This document shows positions 34,666-44,679 of a stretch of DNA of 64,000 bases, piece by piece. The stretch comes from Nodularia spumigena CCY9414 (GTDB taxonomy: Bacteria > Cyanobacteriota > Cyanobacteriia > Cyanobacteriales > Nostocaceae). The notes below the pieces were generated by a model. That model saw only the letters and a program-made list of their open reading frames with translations, made no database searches and was not told the DNA's origin. The position numbers and the translations under genes were made by a program. Position 1 is the stretch's first letter. Each line of letters opens with the position of its first letter. The stretch spans positions 2,262,443 through 2,326,442 of the forward strand of contig NZ_CP007203.1 of the NCBI RefSeq assembly GCF_000340565.2, written 5' to 3'.

Positions 34666-35424
34666 ATGATAGAAAATAAGAAATATGTCATCCAAAACTT
34701 TTTTGATAAAACAGCAGCAATTTATTCTGATTACTTCGATTTAGAAAAAAAATCAGGAAAAACCTTTAACTTTAATAAACGTATGGAGATTATCACTCAA
34801 TTATCTTCACAATGTTCAGAACGATTATTGGATTGTGCAGTAGGAGATGGCAAAATTACAGCTAATGTGATTCAGTCTCATAACTTTACTGAAGTGACTT
34901 TAGTAGACCTGTCCTCTAAGATGCTAGAATTGGCTTATAATAACTGTAAAAATCAAGCTGCCAAAGACGTAAATATCCAATCCTTTAATTTAGATATCTT
35001 TGATTTTGTGCAGCATCAAGCTGTTAACCAAGAATACGACTTAATTATTTGTTCAGGGTTAATAGCTCATATTCCTAACACCCTAGAACTTTTACAATCT
35101 TTAAGAAAGCTATTGTCTAGGAATGGGCGAATCATCCTCCAAACTACATTACTAGACCATCCAGTTACTAAAATCGTGAAACTGTTAACGCAAAAACAGT
35201 ATTTACAAAGAAATGGTTATCCAATCACTTATTATACTTGTAATGATATAGTCAAACTTTGCCAAACAGCTAATTTGCAAATTCAATCTATGCAAAAATT
35301 TTCTTTAGGCTGCCAATTTTTAGATAATAGACTTCCTCCTCGCTGGAATTATACCTTAGAATCTTTATTAGAAAAGCCATCTGAATACATCGGAACTGAA
35401 GCAATTTATTTAGTGAGTAAATAG
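34666..35424 (+). CDS. SAM-dependent methyltransferase on the opposite strand
   Basis: This 252-residue protein is one of few plus-strand genes in the locus. It has LLDCAVGDGKITANVIQS and VDLSSKMLELAYNNC as SAM-binding motifs, followed by YDLIICSGLIAHI. The sequence is AT-rich and Asn/Lys-rich compared with its neighbours, which hints at separate acquisition. It starts 64 bp from the GT4 gene's start, so the two share a divergent promoter region. Confidence 0.75.
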   Translation: MIENKKYVIQNFFDKTAAIYSDYFDLEKKSGKTFNFNKRMEIITQLSSQCSERLLDCAVGDGKITANVIQSHNFTEVTLVDLSSKMLELAYNNCKNQAAKDVNIQSFNLDIFDFVQHQAVNQEYDLIICSGLIAHIPNTLELLQSLRKLLSRNGRIILQTTLLDHPVTKIVKLLTQKQYLQRNGYPITYYTCNDIVKLCQTANLQIQSMQKFSLGCQFLDNRLPPRWNYTLESLLEKPSEYIGTEAIYLVSK

Positions 35425-35443
35425 GGTGTAATTTATTGAGATT

Positions 35444-36592
35444 TCAGGCGCGGATATTATAATCTATTGCTGCTAAAAGACCTGCGCCAAATTTCTCAAT
35501 AGGGAAATTTTGATTTATATGATTTAATGCTGCTTGACTGATTTGAGGGAGATCATATTTTCCTTGAGTGGTGTTAATCATCAAGTCTACCAACTCAGAT
35601 AAGCAAGCAGGATTAAAACCAAATCCATTAACTCCCTCAATAATTAAATCTTCATAACAGCCACAACGATTAGATACTAATACAGGTAAACCAGCGGCCA
35701 TAGCTTCATTTACTACCAGTCCCCATTGTTCTTGTATACTGGCATGGATAAAACATTTTGCATGGGCAAAATATGGCATAATTTCGTTTTCTTGCAAAAA
35801 TCCTGGAAGATGCACATGAGCATTTAAATTTAATTGAGTAATTTGTGCTTCTATTTGCGATCGCAATTCACCATCACCGCACAAGACTAAATCCCATGCT
35901 AAATTACCCAATTTACCACGGTATTCAGCATAAGCTTCCAAGATAAACGGAATATTTTTTTTAGCTACAAAACGATTGATAGTTAAAAAATATGGGTGAT
36001 TAACAGGAGATGGTAAAACGCGAATTGTATCGGGATGAAAAACTAGATTATTAACAACATCATAGCCGCCAGCAATTGAGGATAAATTCATCCCCAAATT
36101 TTGCAAATATCTTGTATGTGGCTTACCACCAACAACAGCAGCATGATAATTATGTATTATTTGTTTTTTTAACCATTCCTTCAGAAATTTTCTAGAAGCA
36201 TCATCTGCTTTCGATTCAGATAGCAAAATTAATTTTTTTTTATTCAACTTACCCCATATAAAAGCAGCTATCATCGACGGTTCACTATAGCCAGCTATAG
36301 CTAGAACATCAGGTTTAATTTGGGAAAGTGTCTTCAGTAAGTTTTGAATCAGCAAAAATTGCGGTGCTTTTTCATAGGAAGAAGTTTCGCACACAGTAAT
36401 CAGTTTAAAGGGAATATTATTCACACTTGTTTGCCAAGGGTATTCTTCTCCTGAACGCGCTAACTCAATACCAAAAACATTCCAGCCTCTAGATTTACCA
36501 GCCTGATACGCAGATGCAACTCTAGCAAGATGATAGGGGCCATAATTAGCAAATAAAATTGCTATTTTCAGGTTTTTATAAGCGCAAGTCAT
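35444..36592 (-). CDS. GT4 glycosyltransferase
   Basis: Starting at ATG 36592 (MTCAYKNLKIAILFANYG) the protein is 382 residues and overlaps the polymerase gene by 17 bp. It shows YFLTINRFVAKKNIPFILEAY and ASIQEQWGLVVNEAMAAGLPV, the GT4 C-terminal donor-binding motif. The overlap implies coupled expression with the polymerase. Confidence 0.85.
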   Translation of the reverse strand: MTCAYKNLKIAILFANYGPYHLARVASAYQAGKSRGWNVFGIELARSGEEYPWQTSVNNIPFKLITVCETSSYEKAPQFLLIQNLLKTLSQIKPDVLAIAGYSEPSMIAAFIWGKLNKKKLILLSESKADDASRKFLKEWLKKQIIHNYHAAVVGGKPHTRYLQNLGMNLSSIAGGYDVVNNLVFHPDTIRVLPSPVNHPYFLTINRFVAKKNIPFILEAYAEYRGKLGNLAWDLVLCGDGELRSQIEAQITQLNLNAHVHLPGFLQENEIMPYFAHAKCFIHASIQEQWGLVVNEAMAAGLPVLVSNRCGCYEDLIIEGVNGFGFNPACLSELVDLMINTTQGKYDLPQISQAALNHINQNFPIEKFGAGLLAAIDYNIRA

Positions 36593-37922
36593 GGTTAAAA
36601 TAGTAATACTGATTAGTAGTTTTGGGTCGTCGGCGACGCTCAATACGTTCTAAATAGCGGACAATAACATAGCCAAAAATCATCGGCCAAAGCACCAGCA
36701 GGCTAATATCCCGTCCTAAATTCGGTGTCAAGCCTAAACCTACTAAAAATAATCCTAACCGTAAAACTGATGCTCGTTGATTCCATAGTCGAGCTAGGAA
36801 AGCAGCCCAAACAGACATTAAAATTGCCGGTGCTACTGGCCCCAACCAAGGGCCAAAATTCAGAATTCCCCGCCCAATAAACCCAGCGGCTATGGTTGCT
36901 TGAATACCACTAGCAGGGTTTCGCAGCAGATTATATTCGTGTCCTAAAAGTGGTTTATTTGACCAAATAAATCTGGGGATAATATTCAGCGCTTCCCCTA
37001 GATACTCTGCACCATACTGTAAATTTAGTTGTCCTGCTTCGTAAAACTGATTAATGTAAAACAATTCTTCAGCCATATTCAAGCCGAGATGCTTGGTATC
37101 AGGATTTAAAGTTGCAGTACCTTGGAAATAAGCATTAATATCGCTATTCCGCAAGTTAATTACAATTAACATTAAGTAGTTAACCGCCGTAAATAAACCT
37201 ACTGAAATTGCTGCTTTCAACCACCACTTTTGACGAGAAACTAATAAATATGTCATATATGCTGGCATAGCTACGGCAAGAAATGCATTTCTCGTACCAG
37301 AAAGATAGAAAGCCGGCCAGCTAATGATAATCAACACCAAATTGAGAATCTTATCTTGGGGTTTACGTTGAAAGAAAATCAGTACCCCAAACATGGCACA
37401 TATTAAGGCATAAGTATACCCAGCCGCAGAAACAATAAAATCAGTTTGTCCTCCAACTGCACCCCGACTCCACATTTGAGGAGCCCAGCGTCCACCTTGT
37501 GGGAATAAAGCTTGTAAAATATTCCAGTCTAAGCGACTAAAACCATAAATCAGTAAAAGTATCCATATCACCAGTAACATTTGCAGTAGGCGATGAGGAT
37601 ATAAGGTAAACCAATTAAAGGTAGTCACTTTAGATGAATATTTTCCGATGGTACGGGTAAAATTTGGCAGTAAGCAACGGAATACAATCAGGAAAATACA
37701 GATTTGATAGTAACCTTGCTCTAGAATGAAGTTGCTGAATATTTCTAAACGTTCGGGAGTATAAAATACTTCGGTAAAGTACCACATCCCTGTGGTCAGA
37801 TAAATCATTAAGGCAGGTATAGCCCAACTACGAGACATTTTACTTGCTGCTTCCACAGAGAATAATAGTAATAGTCCAGCAGCCAGGTAATAACTAAGAG
37901 GAATTTCTAGATTTGTGGGCAT
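36576..37922 (-). CDS. Wzy-like O-antigen/polysaccharide polymerase
   Basis: The 448-residue protein has about ten to twelve hydrophobic segments, for instance AAGLLLLFSVEAASK, LLVIWILLLIYGFS, LVLIIISWPAFYLSG and LGLFLVGLGLTP. A large loop between them (NDINAYFQ to EYNLLRNPASG) is typical of Wzy polymerases, which join repeat units in the periplasm. Sequence is too divergent for a confident subfamily, and a flippase Wzx was not found in this window. Confidence 0.7.
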   Translation of the reverse strand: MPTNLEIPLSYYLAAGLLLLFSVEAASKMSRSWAIPALMIYLTTGMWYFTEVFYTPERLEIFSNFILEQGYYQICIFLIVFRCLLPNFTRTIGKYSSKVTTFNWFTLYPHRLLQMLLVIWILLLIYGFSRLDWNILQALFPQGGRWAPQMWSRGAVGGQTDFIVSAAGYTYALICAMFGVLIFFQRKPQDKILNLVLIIISWPAFYLSGTRNAFLAVAMPAYMTYLLVSRQKWWLKAAISVGLFTAVNYLMLIVINLRNSDINAYFQGTATLNPDTKHLGLNMAEELFYINQFYEAGQLNLQYGAEYLGEALNIIPRFIWSNKPLLGHEYNLLRNPASGIQATIAAGFIGRGILNFGPWLGPVAPAILMSVWAAFLARLWNQRASVLRLGLFLVGLGLTPNLGRDISLLVLWPMIFGYVIVRYLERIERRRRPKTTNQYYYFNHDLRL

Positions 37923-37924
37923 TG

Positions 37925-39157
37925 TTAAACAGCTTCAGGTACAAGTATATCCATCAATCTTTGATGATAAGACTTTAAGGTAAATTCCCAGGCTCGTTGG
38001 CGGGCATTTTGCGCCATTTGATCTCTTAATTCTGGGTTCAGTGCTAATAATTCTAATTTTTCCATAATCGCTAATGAGTTGCGAATCGGGACGATAAACC
38101 CATCTATGCCATCTCTGACAACACTGCCTGTATTGGTAGTACAAATTACAGGTAGTCCTGCGGCTAAGGCTTCATAAGTGACGGTGGCGGAACCTTCACA
38201 CAAAGAAGGTAACAAAAATACATCAGCCCATGCATATTGGCTCAGTATTTCTATCCGGGGTATAGGCCCAGTTAATTGGATATAATCATTTAATTGGCTC
38301 TGAGCTTCAGTTTTAATATTAACAGTGCCTACCATCCGAAACTCAACTTTGCCTCTTAACTGGCGCGCTGCTTCCAGGACATAAGGTGAGCCTTTGCGTA
38401 AACTTATACTACCAACAGTCAGTACGCGTAAAGGGGAAGGTTGGGAAATCTGCTTTTTTTCAGGAATAATAGAAATATCTACTCCATAAGGTACTACACG
38501 ACAGCGATCGCTTGGACCTCCACAAACCTTAATTGCTTCTCTGACAAACTCAGAGCCACACAAAATCATATCAGACTGCATCCACTCCTGTTCTTCACGC
38601 CAGATGTACTCTTCTAGATAGGGATCTGCCGATAAAGGGATTTCCCAGTCTGGAAAAAATTCTTGTTCCGCTTGTAGCAATTGATATTCTAGAGAACGGG
38701 GAGCAATGGTTTGTTCCATTACTGTTTGCATATCTTGTTGACCGGCTGATTGTAGAATCTCTAGACCAGCACTGTTAAAGGTATAAATTCCCGTTGCCGA
38801 TCCTAATCCTGTTTTTAAAACCAAGTCACAGAACTTTTTTCCAGCCCATAGAAAAGCTGCGGTTATCTCCGCCCTATTACTAGCTTGCCGCAGTCGCTGT
38901 GCATAGCTCCATCCCAATTGATTGAAGGCGGTAATATGTTCTGGAGGTATACCATCGGGAACTCGTCCTAGCAGTCGCTTCACTCCATCCGATTGCAGTT
39001 TCCCAGGCACAAAATTGAGTAATCGAGGCCAACCTTTGACTGCACAAATATCTGTGAACAGATGTTCTAATATACCAGCATTATGGAGAATTCGGGGGAC
39101 AGCATAGTGCATTCTCGCTCCCAAGAGAGCAACACTCCAACGTTGTTCGTTAAGCAC
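37925..39157 (-). CDS. GT4 glycosyltransferase
   Basis: A 410-residue GT-B enzyme with VALLGARMHYAVPRILHNAG at the N-terminus and the donor region VLTVGSISLRKGSPYVLEAA, LLPSLCEGSATVTYEALAAG in the C-terminal half. The two adjacent genes (polymerase stop region) are 2 bp away, consistent with an operon. The sugar is unknown. Confidence 0.85.
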   Translation of the reverse strand: MLNEQRWSVALLGARMHYAVPRILHNAGILEHLFTDICAVKGWPRLLNFVPGKLQSDGVKRLLGRVPDGIPPEHITAFNQLGWSYAQRLRQASNRAEITAAFLWAGKKFCDLVLKTGLGSATGIYTFNSAGLEILQSAGQQDMQTVMEQTIAPRSLEYQLLQAEQEFFPDWEIPLSADPYLEEYIWREEQEWMQSDMILCGSEFVREAIKVCGGPSDRCRVVPYGVDISIIPEKKQISQPSPLRVLTVGSISLRKGSPYVLEAARQLRGKVEFRMVGTVNIKTEAQSQLNDYIQLTGPIPRIEILSQYAWADVFLLPSLCEGSATVTYEALAAGLPVICTTNTGSVVRDGIDGFIVPIRNSLAIMEKLELLALNPELRDQMAQNARQRAWEFTLKSYHQRLMDILVPEAV

Positions 39158-39222
39158 AGATGTTTTTGGTAGTAATTATTAATGCTTAATAGTCAATACT
39201 TCTGGCTATGCAAAAGTATTGA

Positions 39223-40071
39223 CTATCGATGAGCAATTTGGCGACTCAATTTTAAAGTCTCAGGGCGCACGGGTTGACGATGATGGCGATTTTGCCAAAT
39301 GGTATAGGGAATTTGCCATATTCCTTGTGGTATACCACGCCAACGACCAACACTAGCAGCATAGCGAACCCGATTCAGCACTTGCATCATCCCTAAAGGC
39401 CAGGCTGATATGGGATACCGAAGATAAGCCAGCAGAGCAGTATTACTAATGTGGGAACTATTAATGGCGACTGTATTATGGTGTTCTAATTGGGTATCAT
39501 GATAAACTGCTAATGATGGTACATCAAGAATTTTCCAGCCAGCATCTAACAATTGCAGAGCTACATCAGCTTCTTCCATGCCATAAGCATAACGTAAGGG
39601 CAAATATCCACGAGTTTGCAAAAAAGCATCCCGACGTATCAGACAGGCGCAGTTTTGAAAGCAGGAAATTTCACGGATATCACTGTCTATTGATGTTGGT
39701 TCAGCGTTGCGGCGGAACTCTTGCGCGGAAATTACGGCCGCTTGTGGATAAGCATCAAAAAGCTCAGATGCAATTTGGAAGTAGTTAGGGTCTAAAGGCC
39801 AAGAATCGTCATCAAAACTAGCAATTAGAGGAAACTTGGCTTCACGAATTAGGCGGTTACGTCCCCCCCCTGGCCCTTGGCGAGTCTTACTATGGAGCCA
39901 ACGCACTTGATTACCAAATACTGGTTTTAGGGTAGGTTCTGTAGTCAAGTCACCTGCATCGACGTGTACTAATATTTCTTGGGGTGCTGGGTCGCAATTT
40001 AACAGTTTTTCCAGACATTGACTCAAAGCCTCTGGACGATTAAAAGTCGGAATTACGGCTGAGAAATACAT
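39223..40071 (-). CDS. family 2 glycosyltransferase
   Basis: The 282-residue GT-A protein starts MYFSAVIPTFNRPEALSQCL and has the acidic FDDDSWPLDPNYF site. GMEEADVALQLLDAGW resembles the acceptor-side motif of rhamnosyl- or related GT2 enzymes. Its 5' end overlaps the 3' end of the broken transferase gene at 40040 by 32 bp. Confidence 0.85.
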   Translation of the reverse strand: MYFSAVIPTFNRPEALSQCLEKLLNCDPAPQEILVHVDAGDLTTEPTLKPVFGNQVRWLHSKTRQGPGGGRNRLIREAKFPLIASFDDDSWPLDPNYFQIASELFDAYPQAAVISAQEFRRNAEPTSIDSDIREISCFQNCACLIRRDAFLQTRGYLPLRYAYGMEEADVALQLLDAGWKILDVPSLAVYHDTQLEHHNTVAINSSHISNTALLAYLRYPISAWPLGMMQVLNRVRYAASVGRWRGIPQGIWQIPYTIWQNRHHRQPVRPETLKLSRQIAHR

Positions 40072-40931
40072 TGATTTTACGTTTAATTCTGGGTAAGAAA
40101 ACTTGAAATTCTTCTAGAATAATTTTCCCCCAAGCCAAAAAATATGATAAGGGTAGTAGCCTGTATTTTCTGTGATAATGAGCGAGACGAAAAGCTGTAA
40201 ATGGCAAAAAATAAACTTTACCTTTATTTATAATTGCATTTTGAATTAATGGCTTGTAGCCACAAAAGTGAATTACTGTTTCCTTTTGGACTTTTTCAGG
40301 AAACTTATTGAGAGAAACAGGAAAAAGATTTTTGGTTGCTGCTACGTTATGATCAACTGGAATATATTGTAAATCCTGAACTGAATATTTTAAAATACCA
40401 ATATCAGCAGATTTAAATACTAGGTAATTTAGCATTCCTTGATCATTACCCCAAAATAATTTGGGATACTCTTGACGCAACTTATTGATTCGTAGAAAAT
40501 CCGGCAAATTAATTGCATTTCGTCGTGAGCAATATGCTCCCGAACAGAAGTAAGGATGCTTTTGCCACTGAAATGCAGGATCAAGCTTGCTTAGTAGTAA
40601 GTCTACATTAAAAAAATAATTAGACAAATCACTTTTGCTTAAACTATTAGTAAGTAATCGGGTAAATACGATAAAATCTGAATTACTCCAATCTAGATAA
40701 TTAAGTAAGTTTCCCCATACAATAGCATCAGAATCTAAATACAGAAATTTTTCAAAAGGTCCTTCCCAAAATGCCGCTAATTTAGATCGTCCCGATTTTT
40801 GACAAGCTTCCCTTAACTCAAGATTTTTTATTTGTTTGATTTATGTATAGTGGAATTACTCCATACAAATTCTCAAGTTCAGAAATAGAAAAATTACCAT
40901 CTACAATCACACATATTGGCACTCCAGGCAT
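40040..40931 (-). pseudogene. glycosyltransferase (GT8-like) gene with frameshift and lost 5' end
   Basis: Reading the minus strand from 40931, VPICVIVDGNFSISELENLY is open until a TGA at 40818-40820. A one-base change near an A-run (40823-40829) puts the rest in another frame: ELREACQKSGRSKLAAFWEG, then FLYLDSDAIVWG (the DxD metal site), and on to 40040. The translatable part alone, from 40627, would lack this site. The first about 25-30 residues of the normal gene are missing because it joins the acetyltransferase gene at about 40930-40960. This is a dead or sequencing-frameshifted gene. Confidence 0.8.
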
Positions 40932-41536
40932 ACAGATTTAGTAACCACCGCACCTGCACCAATTACCGAACCACCTCCAATAGTTACTCCTTTCAGAATC
41001 ATAGATTTTGCTCCTAGCCATACATGATCACCAATTTCCACGTTTCCTGCGGGATTGATTCTACATTTTGTATCTTGATCAAATACAGCATGAGAGTCAC
41101 TGCATCTAATATCTACCTCATAGGACACTAAACAATCTTTACCTAGAATAACTTTCTTACCCTCAGCCACAGCTATTCCTACTTTTTCGAGAGAACTATA
41201 TTCTCCTATTTCTAGAACTCCATTACTATTTTCCATCCATAAAACAGATCCTGATCCTATAAACACACTCTTGGCTATGTTTAATTTTAAGTTTTCGCCT
41301 TGAACAAATATTTTAACTCCTTGTAGATAGCATCCAACATCAATTAAGATTAGATTATTATTGCCATCAATCTGTACAGAGCATTGTTTTAAAATTGCAC
41401 CTGATGCATCAAATACATTGTGATTACCTGTCAACTTAATAGAGTTACCGCGACTTAAGAATTTAGCATACAGAGTTCTGAAAAAATTGGATTTACGCAG
41501 GTTCTCTTTTATATTCGCAATTTTCACTTTAAACAC
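40907..41536 (-). CDS. hexapeptide acetyltransferase, C-terminus replaced
   Basis: The 209-residue protein starts at GTG and overlaps the end of the GT10 gene by 8 bp. Its left-handed beta-helix includes IGEYSSLEKVGIAVAEG, CSDSHAVFDQDTK and VWLGAKSMILKGVTIGGGSV, the last being the acetyl-CoA site. The normal ending after AVVTKSV (usually PANSIVAGNPAK) is replaced by CLECQYV, from reading into the neighbouring transferase gene. The catalytic body is complete, so it may still be active. It probably acetylates a sugar. Confidence 0.75.
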   Translation of the reverse strand: MFKVKIANIKENLRKSNFFRTLYAKFLSRGNSIKLTGNHNVFDASGAILKQCSVQIDGNNNLILIDVGCYLQGVKIFVQGENLKLNIAKSVFIGSGSVLWMENSNGVLEIGEYSSLEKVGIAVAEGKKVILGKDCLVSYEVDIRCSDSHAVFDQDTKCRINPAGNVEIGDHVWLGAKSMILKGVTIGGGSVIGAGAVVTKSVCLECQYV

Positions 41537-42626
41537 TTACTTTTTTGAGAATATCTGTGGCTATTTCGGCAAATTTATCAGACTGAAATCTTTGAAATTC
41601 CTCAGATTGAATGAAGTCCTTACCTGCTGCACGCATATCTAGCCATTGCTGTTCAGAACAAGCAATTAAATACTTGAGTAAATCAGTATAAGTATCAAAA
41701 TTTCTGGCATCAACAAATGTTTCAGCAGGCACATAGTCTGTAATGCGCTCATCTCCTAAATACACAGGTACTGAGCCAGCAAAAAAGGCATCAAATATTT
41801 TTTCACTAATGTAACCTCGATTACCTCTAAAATTTTCAAAGCTTAAAACAAATCGGTATTGTTCGCATAAATCCCATTTAGAAATCATGGGTACACCTCG
41901 CCAACATTTATAGGGACGGTTCAGATAAAGTGGACACCAAGAAACCTGTTCACCATTCCATCCTGGCCCATAAATATCGAGAAAATTAGGCGCGATTAAT
42001 TCAGCAATACGGGCTATTTGGCGGCGATGGGAGTAAAGTTCACCAAATAGAGATTCCGTAAACATCGGGAATGAACAGTACCAACCTGCTAAAAATTTTC
42101 CAAATCCGGGGATACCAGACAAACCCAGGTGACGCATTCCTAAAAATCCTACTACTCGGTTGCTGTTAATCAGCAATAAGCCTTTGCGTTCTGAGTAAGA
42201 TAGGTTAGTCTCTGGTTGTCGGACTTGATTGGGTAGATGGTAATGAAAGTAACGTTGTTTTTGTTCAATAGCTTCTATATGTTCATAACTTAAAATTGCG
42301 TTAAAGTCTTGAGTATTGGCATCATTAAAGGCGTGAATTCCTAAAGGAGTTTCGAGAATTTGCAGGACTATAGGGGTGTTGGGTTTTAATTGAGTGCGAA
42401 TGCGTTCAAACTCTCTTCGAGATGGGGGAAGGTCTAAGAACCAGAAGATGTCTGCTGTATCTAAAGGTGCTTGATCCCAGGTATCGAGTTGAAATCCCAG
42501 TTTTGCAGCCTGTTGTTTCCACAGAGAAAAGGCTTCTTGATAAAGAGATGTAAAAGATGTTCCATCTGAAAATAGTTTATTTTCAGCCCAATCTTGAAAT
42601 GTGGGGCGAATCAATACTCGTTTCAC
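41529..42626 (-). CDS. GT10-type (alpha-1,3-fucosyltransferase-like) glycosyltransferase
   Basis: In the C-terminal half, LSFENFRGNRGYISEKIFDAFFAGSVPVYLG is a near-canonical GT10 donor motif (split here as its key parts SFEN, GYISEK and PVYLG). The 365-residue length and N-terminal region without a DxD are normal for bacterial members. It would transfer fucose or a related deoxysugar from GDP donors. No GDP-fucose synthesis genes lie in the window. Confidence 0.75.
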   Translation of the reverse strand: MKRVLIRPTFQDWAENKLFSDGTSFTSLYQEAFSLWKQQAAKLGFQLDTWDQAPLDTADIFWFLDLPPSRREFERIRTQLKPNTPIVLQILETPLGIHAFNDANTQDFNAILSYEHIEAIEQKQRYFHYHLPNQVRQPETNLSYSERKGLLLINSNRVVGFLGMRHLGLSGIPGFGKFLAGWYCSFPMFTESLFGELYSHRRQIARIAELIAPNFLDIYGPGWNGEQVSWCPLYLNRPYKCWRGVPMISKWDLCEQYRFVLSFENFRGNRGYISEKIFDAFFAGSVPVYLGDERITDYVPAETFVDARNFDTYTDLLKYLIACSEQQWLDMRAAGKDFIQSEEFQRFQSDKFAEIATDILKKVSV

Positions 42627-43918
42627 TTGTTAAGTAACTCCTGATAAAGATTAATATAGCGATCGCCCATCAGGTCTGCGGTGAATTCTCGCTCAACTCG
42701 CTCACGTGCTGCTTTTCCCCAAATCAAACGCTCTTGGGGATGTTGTAGCATCCAGTCGAGTCCTTGATAGAGGGATTCAGCCGAACCAATTTCGTCAGCT
42801 AACCAACCTGTTTCCCCATGAATCACCAGATCAGGTATTCCGCCGGTGCGAAATGCTAATACTGGTGTACCACAGGCCATAGATTCCAGCGCGGTTAAAC
42901 CGAAGGATTCAATTTTACTGGGCATCACAAATATATCAGCTGCGGAGTAGGCAAGACTCTGGAGATGAGAGGAAGATAACTGTCCTAAGTTGAGGATAGT
43001 TATTTGATGATTGAAAGCGGGAATTTGACCTGAGCCGAATAGAATTAATGTAATAGGGTGTTTTTTGGCTAATTCAGAAATTGCTGCTAATAAAACGGAT
43101 AAATTTTTATTTTTATCGGATAAGTCAGCACAAGCAAAGGCGATCGCAAAATCATTAGGATTCACTCGTAAAGCAGCTTTGGCTATAGAGCGTTCAATGG
43201 GTTGATAATCATTCGCATCAATTCCAAGGGGAATAGTGCGGATAGAACGAGCATATTTACCGAGAGCAGACTTTTGCGCTTGTGCTGTTGTCCAACTGCT
43301 GTTACCAACAAAGTGGAGATTAAGACGCTGATAAAATTTGGCTTTGAGTGCAAAGTTTTTCCATGCTTGATCGTATTTTCCTGAATTTTTCAGGTTAGGA
43401 CAATCAGCGCAATGAGTAGTAAACTTATCACAATCTAGAGCATGATGACACCCGCCAGTTATGGGGTTCATGTCATGGAGTGACCAAACAATAAGGAGAT
43501 CAGGGGGAAGACTAGTAAAAAAACTAGGTTGATCAATCCATCGGGAAATCCAATGCAGGTTGATAATTGATGCTTGAGCAGCTATATCTTGCAGTTGGGT
43601 TTTATATATCCATTGGGGGCTGGTAAATAAACCTCGGTCGTAGTTTGATTGTTTCCACTGTCTGTTAATGCTGATAGATTCAAGGTTACGCCACAGGATA
43701 GAGGAGTAACGATTATCTCTACTACTGTGAGGTAGAAAGGTTGTTCCTTTGCGAGATAAAAGTTGGCTGGGTATGTTTTTTTGTACTAAGGCTTTGTGAA
43801 TGCGTTGAGCGGCTATTCCTGAACCTCCTGATAATTCTGTGGTTAAGTGAGTAACGCAACGACTCGAAGCATTAAAAACTTGTTTTGATTTGCTCTTAAA
43901 CTCCAAAAAATTGACCAC
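42623..43918 (-). CDS. GT4 glycosyltransferase (colanic-acid-like)
   Basis: The 431-residue protein has SGGSGIAAQRIHKALVQKN, a cysteine-rich middle (CHHALDCDKFTTHCADCPNL) and the donor motif MPSKIESFGLTALESMACGT. The Cys/His cluster resembles one found in WcaC/WcaL-type transferases. It overlaps the GT10 gene by 4 bp (ATGA-like arrangement), so both are probably in one operon. Confidence 0.85.
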   Translation of the reverse strand: MVNFLEFKSKSKQVFNASSRCVTHLTTELSGGSGIAAQRIHKALVQKNIPSQLLSRKGTTFLPHSSRDNRYSSILWRNLESISINRQWKQSNYDRGLFTSPQWIYKTQLQDIAAQASIINLHWISRWIDQPSFFTSLPPDLLIVWSLHDMNPITGGCHHALDCDKFTTHCADCPNLKNSGKYDQAWKNFALKAKFYQRLNLHFVGNSSWTTAQAQKSALGKYARSIRTIPLGIDANDYQPIERSIAKAALRVNPNDFAIAFACADLSDKNKNLSVLLAAISELAKKHPITLILFGSGQIPAFNHQITILNLGQLSSSHLQSLAYSAADIFVMPSKIESFGLTALESMACGTPVLAFRTGGIPDLVIHGETGWLADEIGSAESLYQGLDWMLQHPQERLIWGKAARERVEREFTADLMGDRYINLYQELLNK

Positions 43919-43926
43919 CTTATTAT

Positions 43927-44658
43927 TTAGCAGATTTTTTTGAAAAAGTAATTGTGTCTAACAATGCTAGAAGTGGCATATCCATTTTTTTCTAAAAATT
44001 GAGTGATTAATTCACGGTTTTTAGAGTTCATAATTTCTACACTAATAAGTGTCGGTGCATACTTATTAAAATTTATTCCCTCTAAAACTTCTAACTCCAT
44101 TCCTTCTACATCCACGTTCAAATAATCAATTACTTTATCCTCTAGATTAATTTCTGCCAAAATTGTTTCTAATGCTTTAGTCTTTATACTCAATGAATTA
44201 GTGGGAGTTTCTCCACACAATGACAACTGTTCATTTGTATATTCATTTGATAATCGATTGGTTGCCGACATTGGATAACGTAATAACGTCATTTCCTTGC
44301 TAGAATTGGCAACAGCAGCACAAATATTTATATCTCTGGGGCGTAGTTGATTAAATAACTCTATTTTTTCTTGGTCGCAATCAATGTTTAAGCCATGCCA
44401 ACCTAACTTATAGAGAAGCATAGTATTAGAAAGTTTGAATGGATGAAAAGCTCCCACATCAACATAAAACCCTTTTCGGTCTTTATAGTCATTGAAATAG
44501 GATAAAATAAGTAAATCTTCTCCAAATTAAGAAAAACTTATATTAGAGCTTCTGAATTCTTCACGATTCAATTTTAAATTAGTTCGATTTCTCAAAAGAG
44601 AAACAGCTTCATTTGTCAATTTAGCAGCTAGGGTATGAGTATAATTTTTTAAATTCAT
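43927..44658 (-). pseudogene. FkbM-family methyltransferase with a single nonsense codon
   Basis: A continuous frame from ATG 44658 (MNLKNYTHTLAAKLTNEAVS) runs to 43927, interrupted only by TAA at 44527-44529 (codon 44). The flanking residues SFS*FGEDLLI match the FkbM start SxSQFGEDL, so the stop replaces a CAA (Gln). Downstream motifs are FYVDVGAFHP, YLNVDVEGMELEVLEG and a full C-terminus. The open part from 44457 lacks the SAM-site N-terminus. It would have O-methylated a sugar. Confidence 0.85.
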
Positions 44659-44679
44659 GATCGTTATCCAATAAATTAC

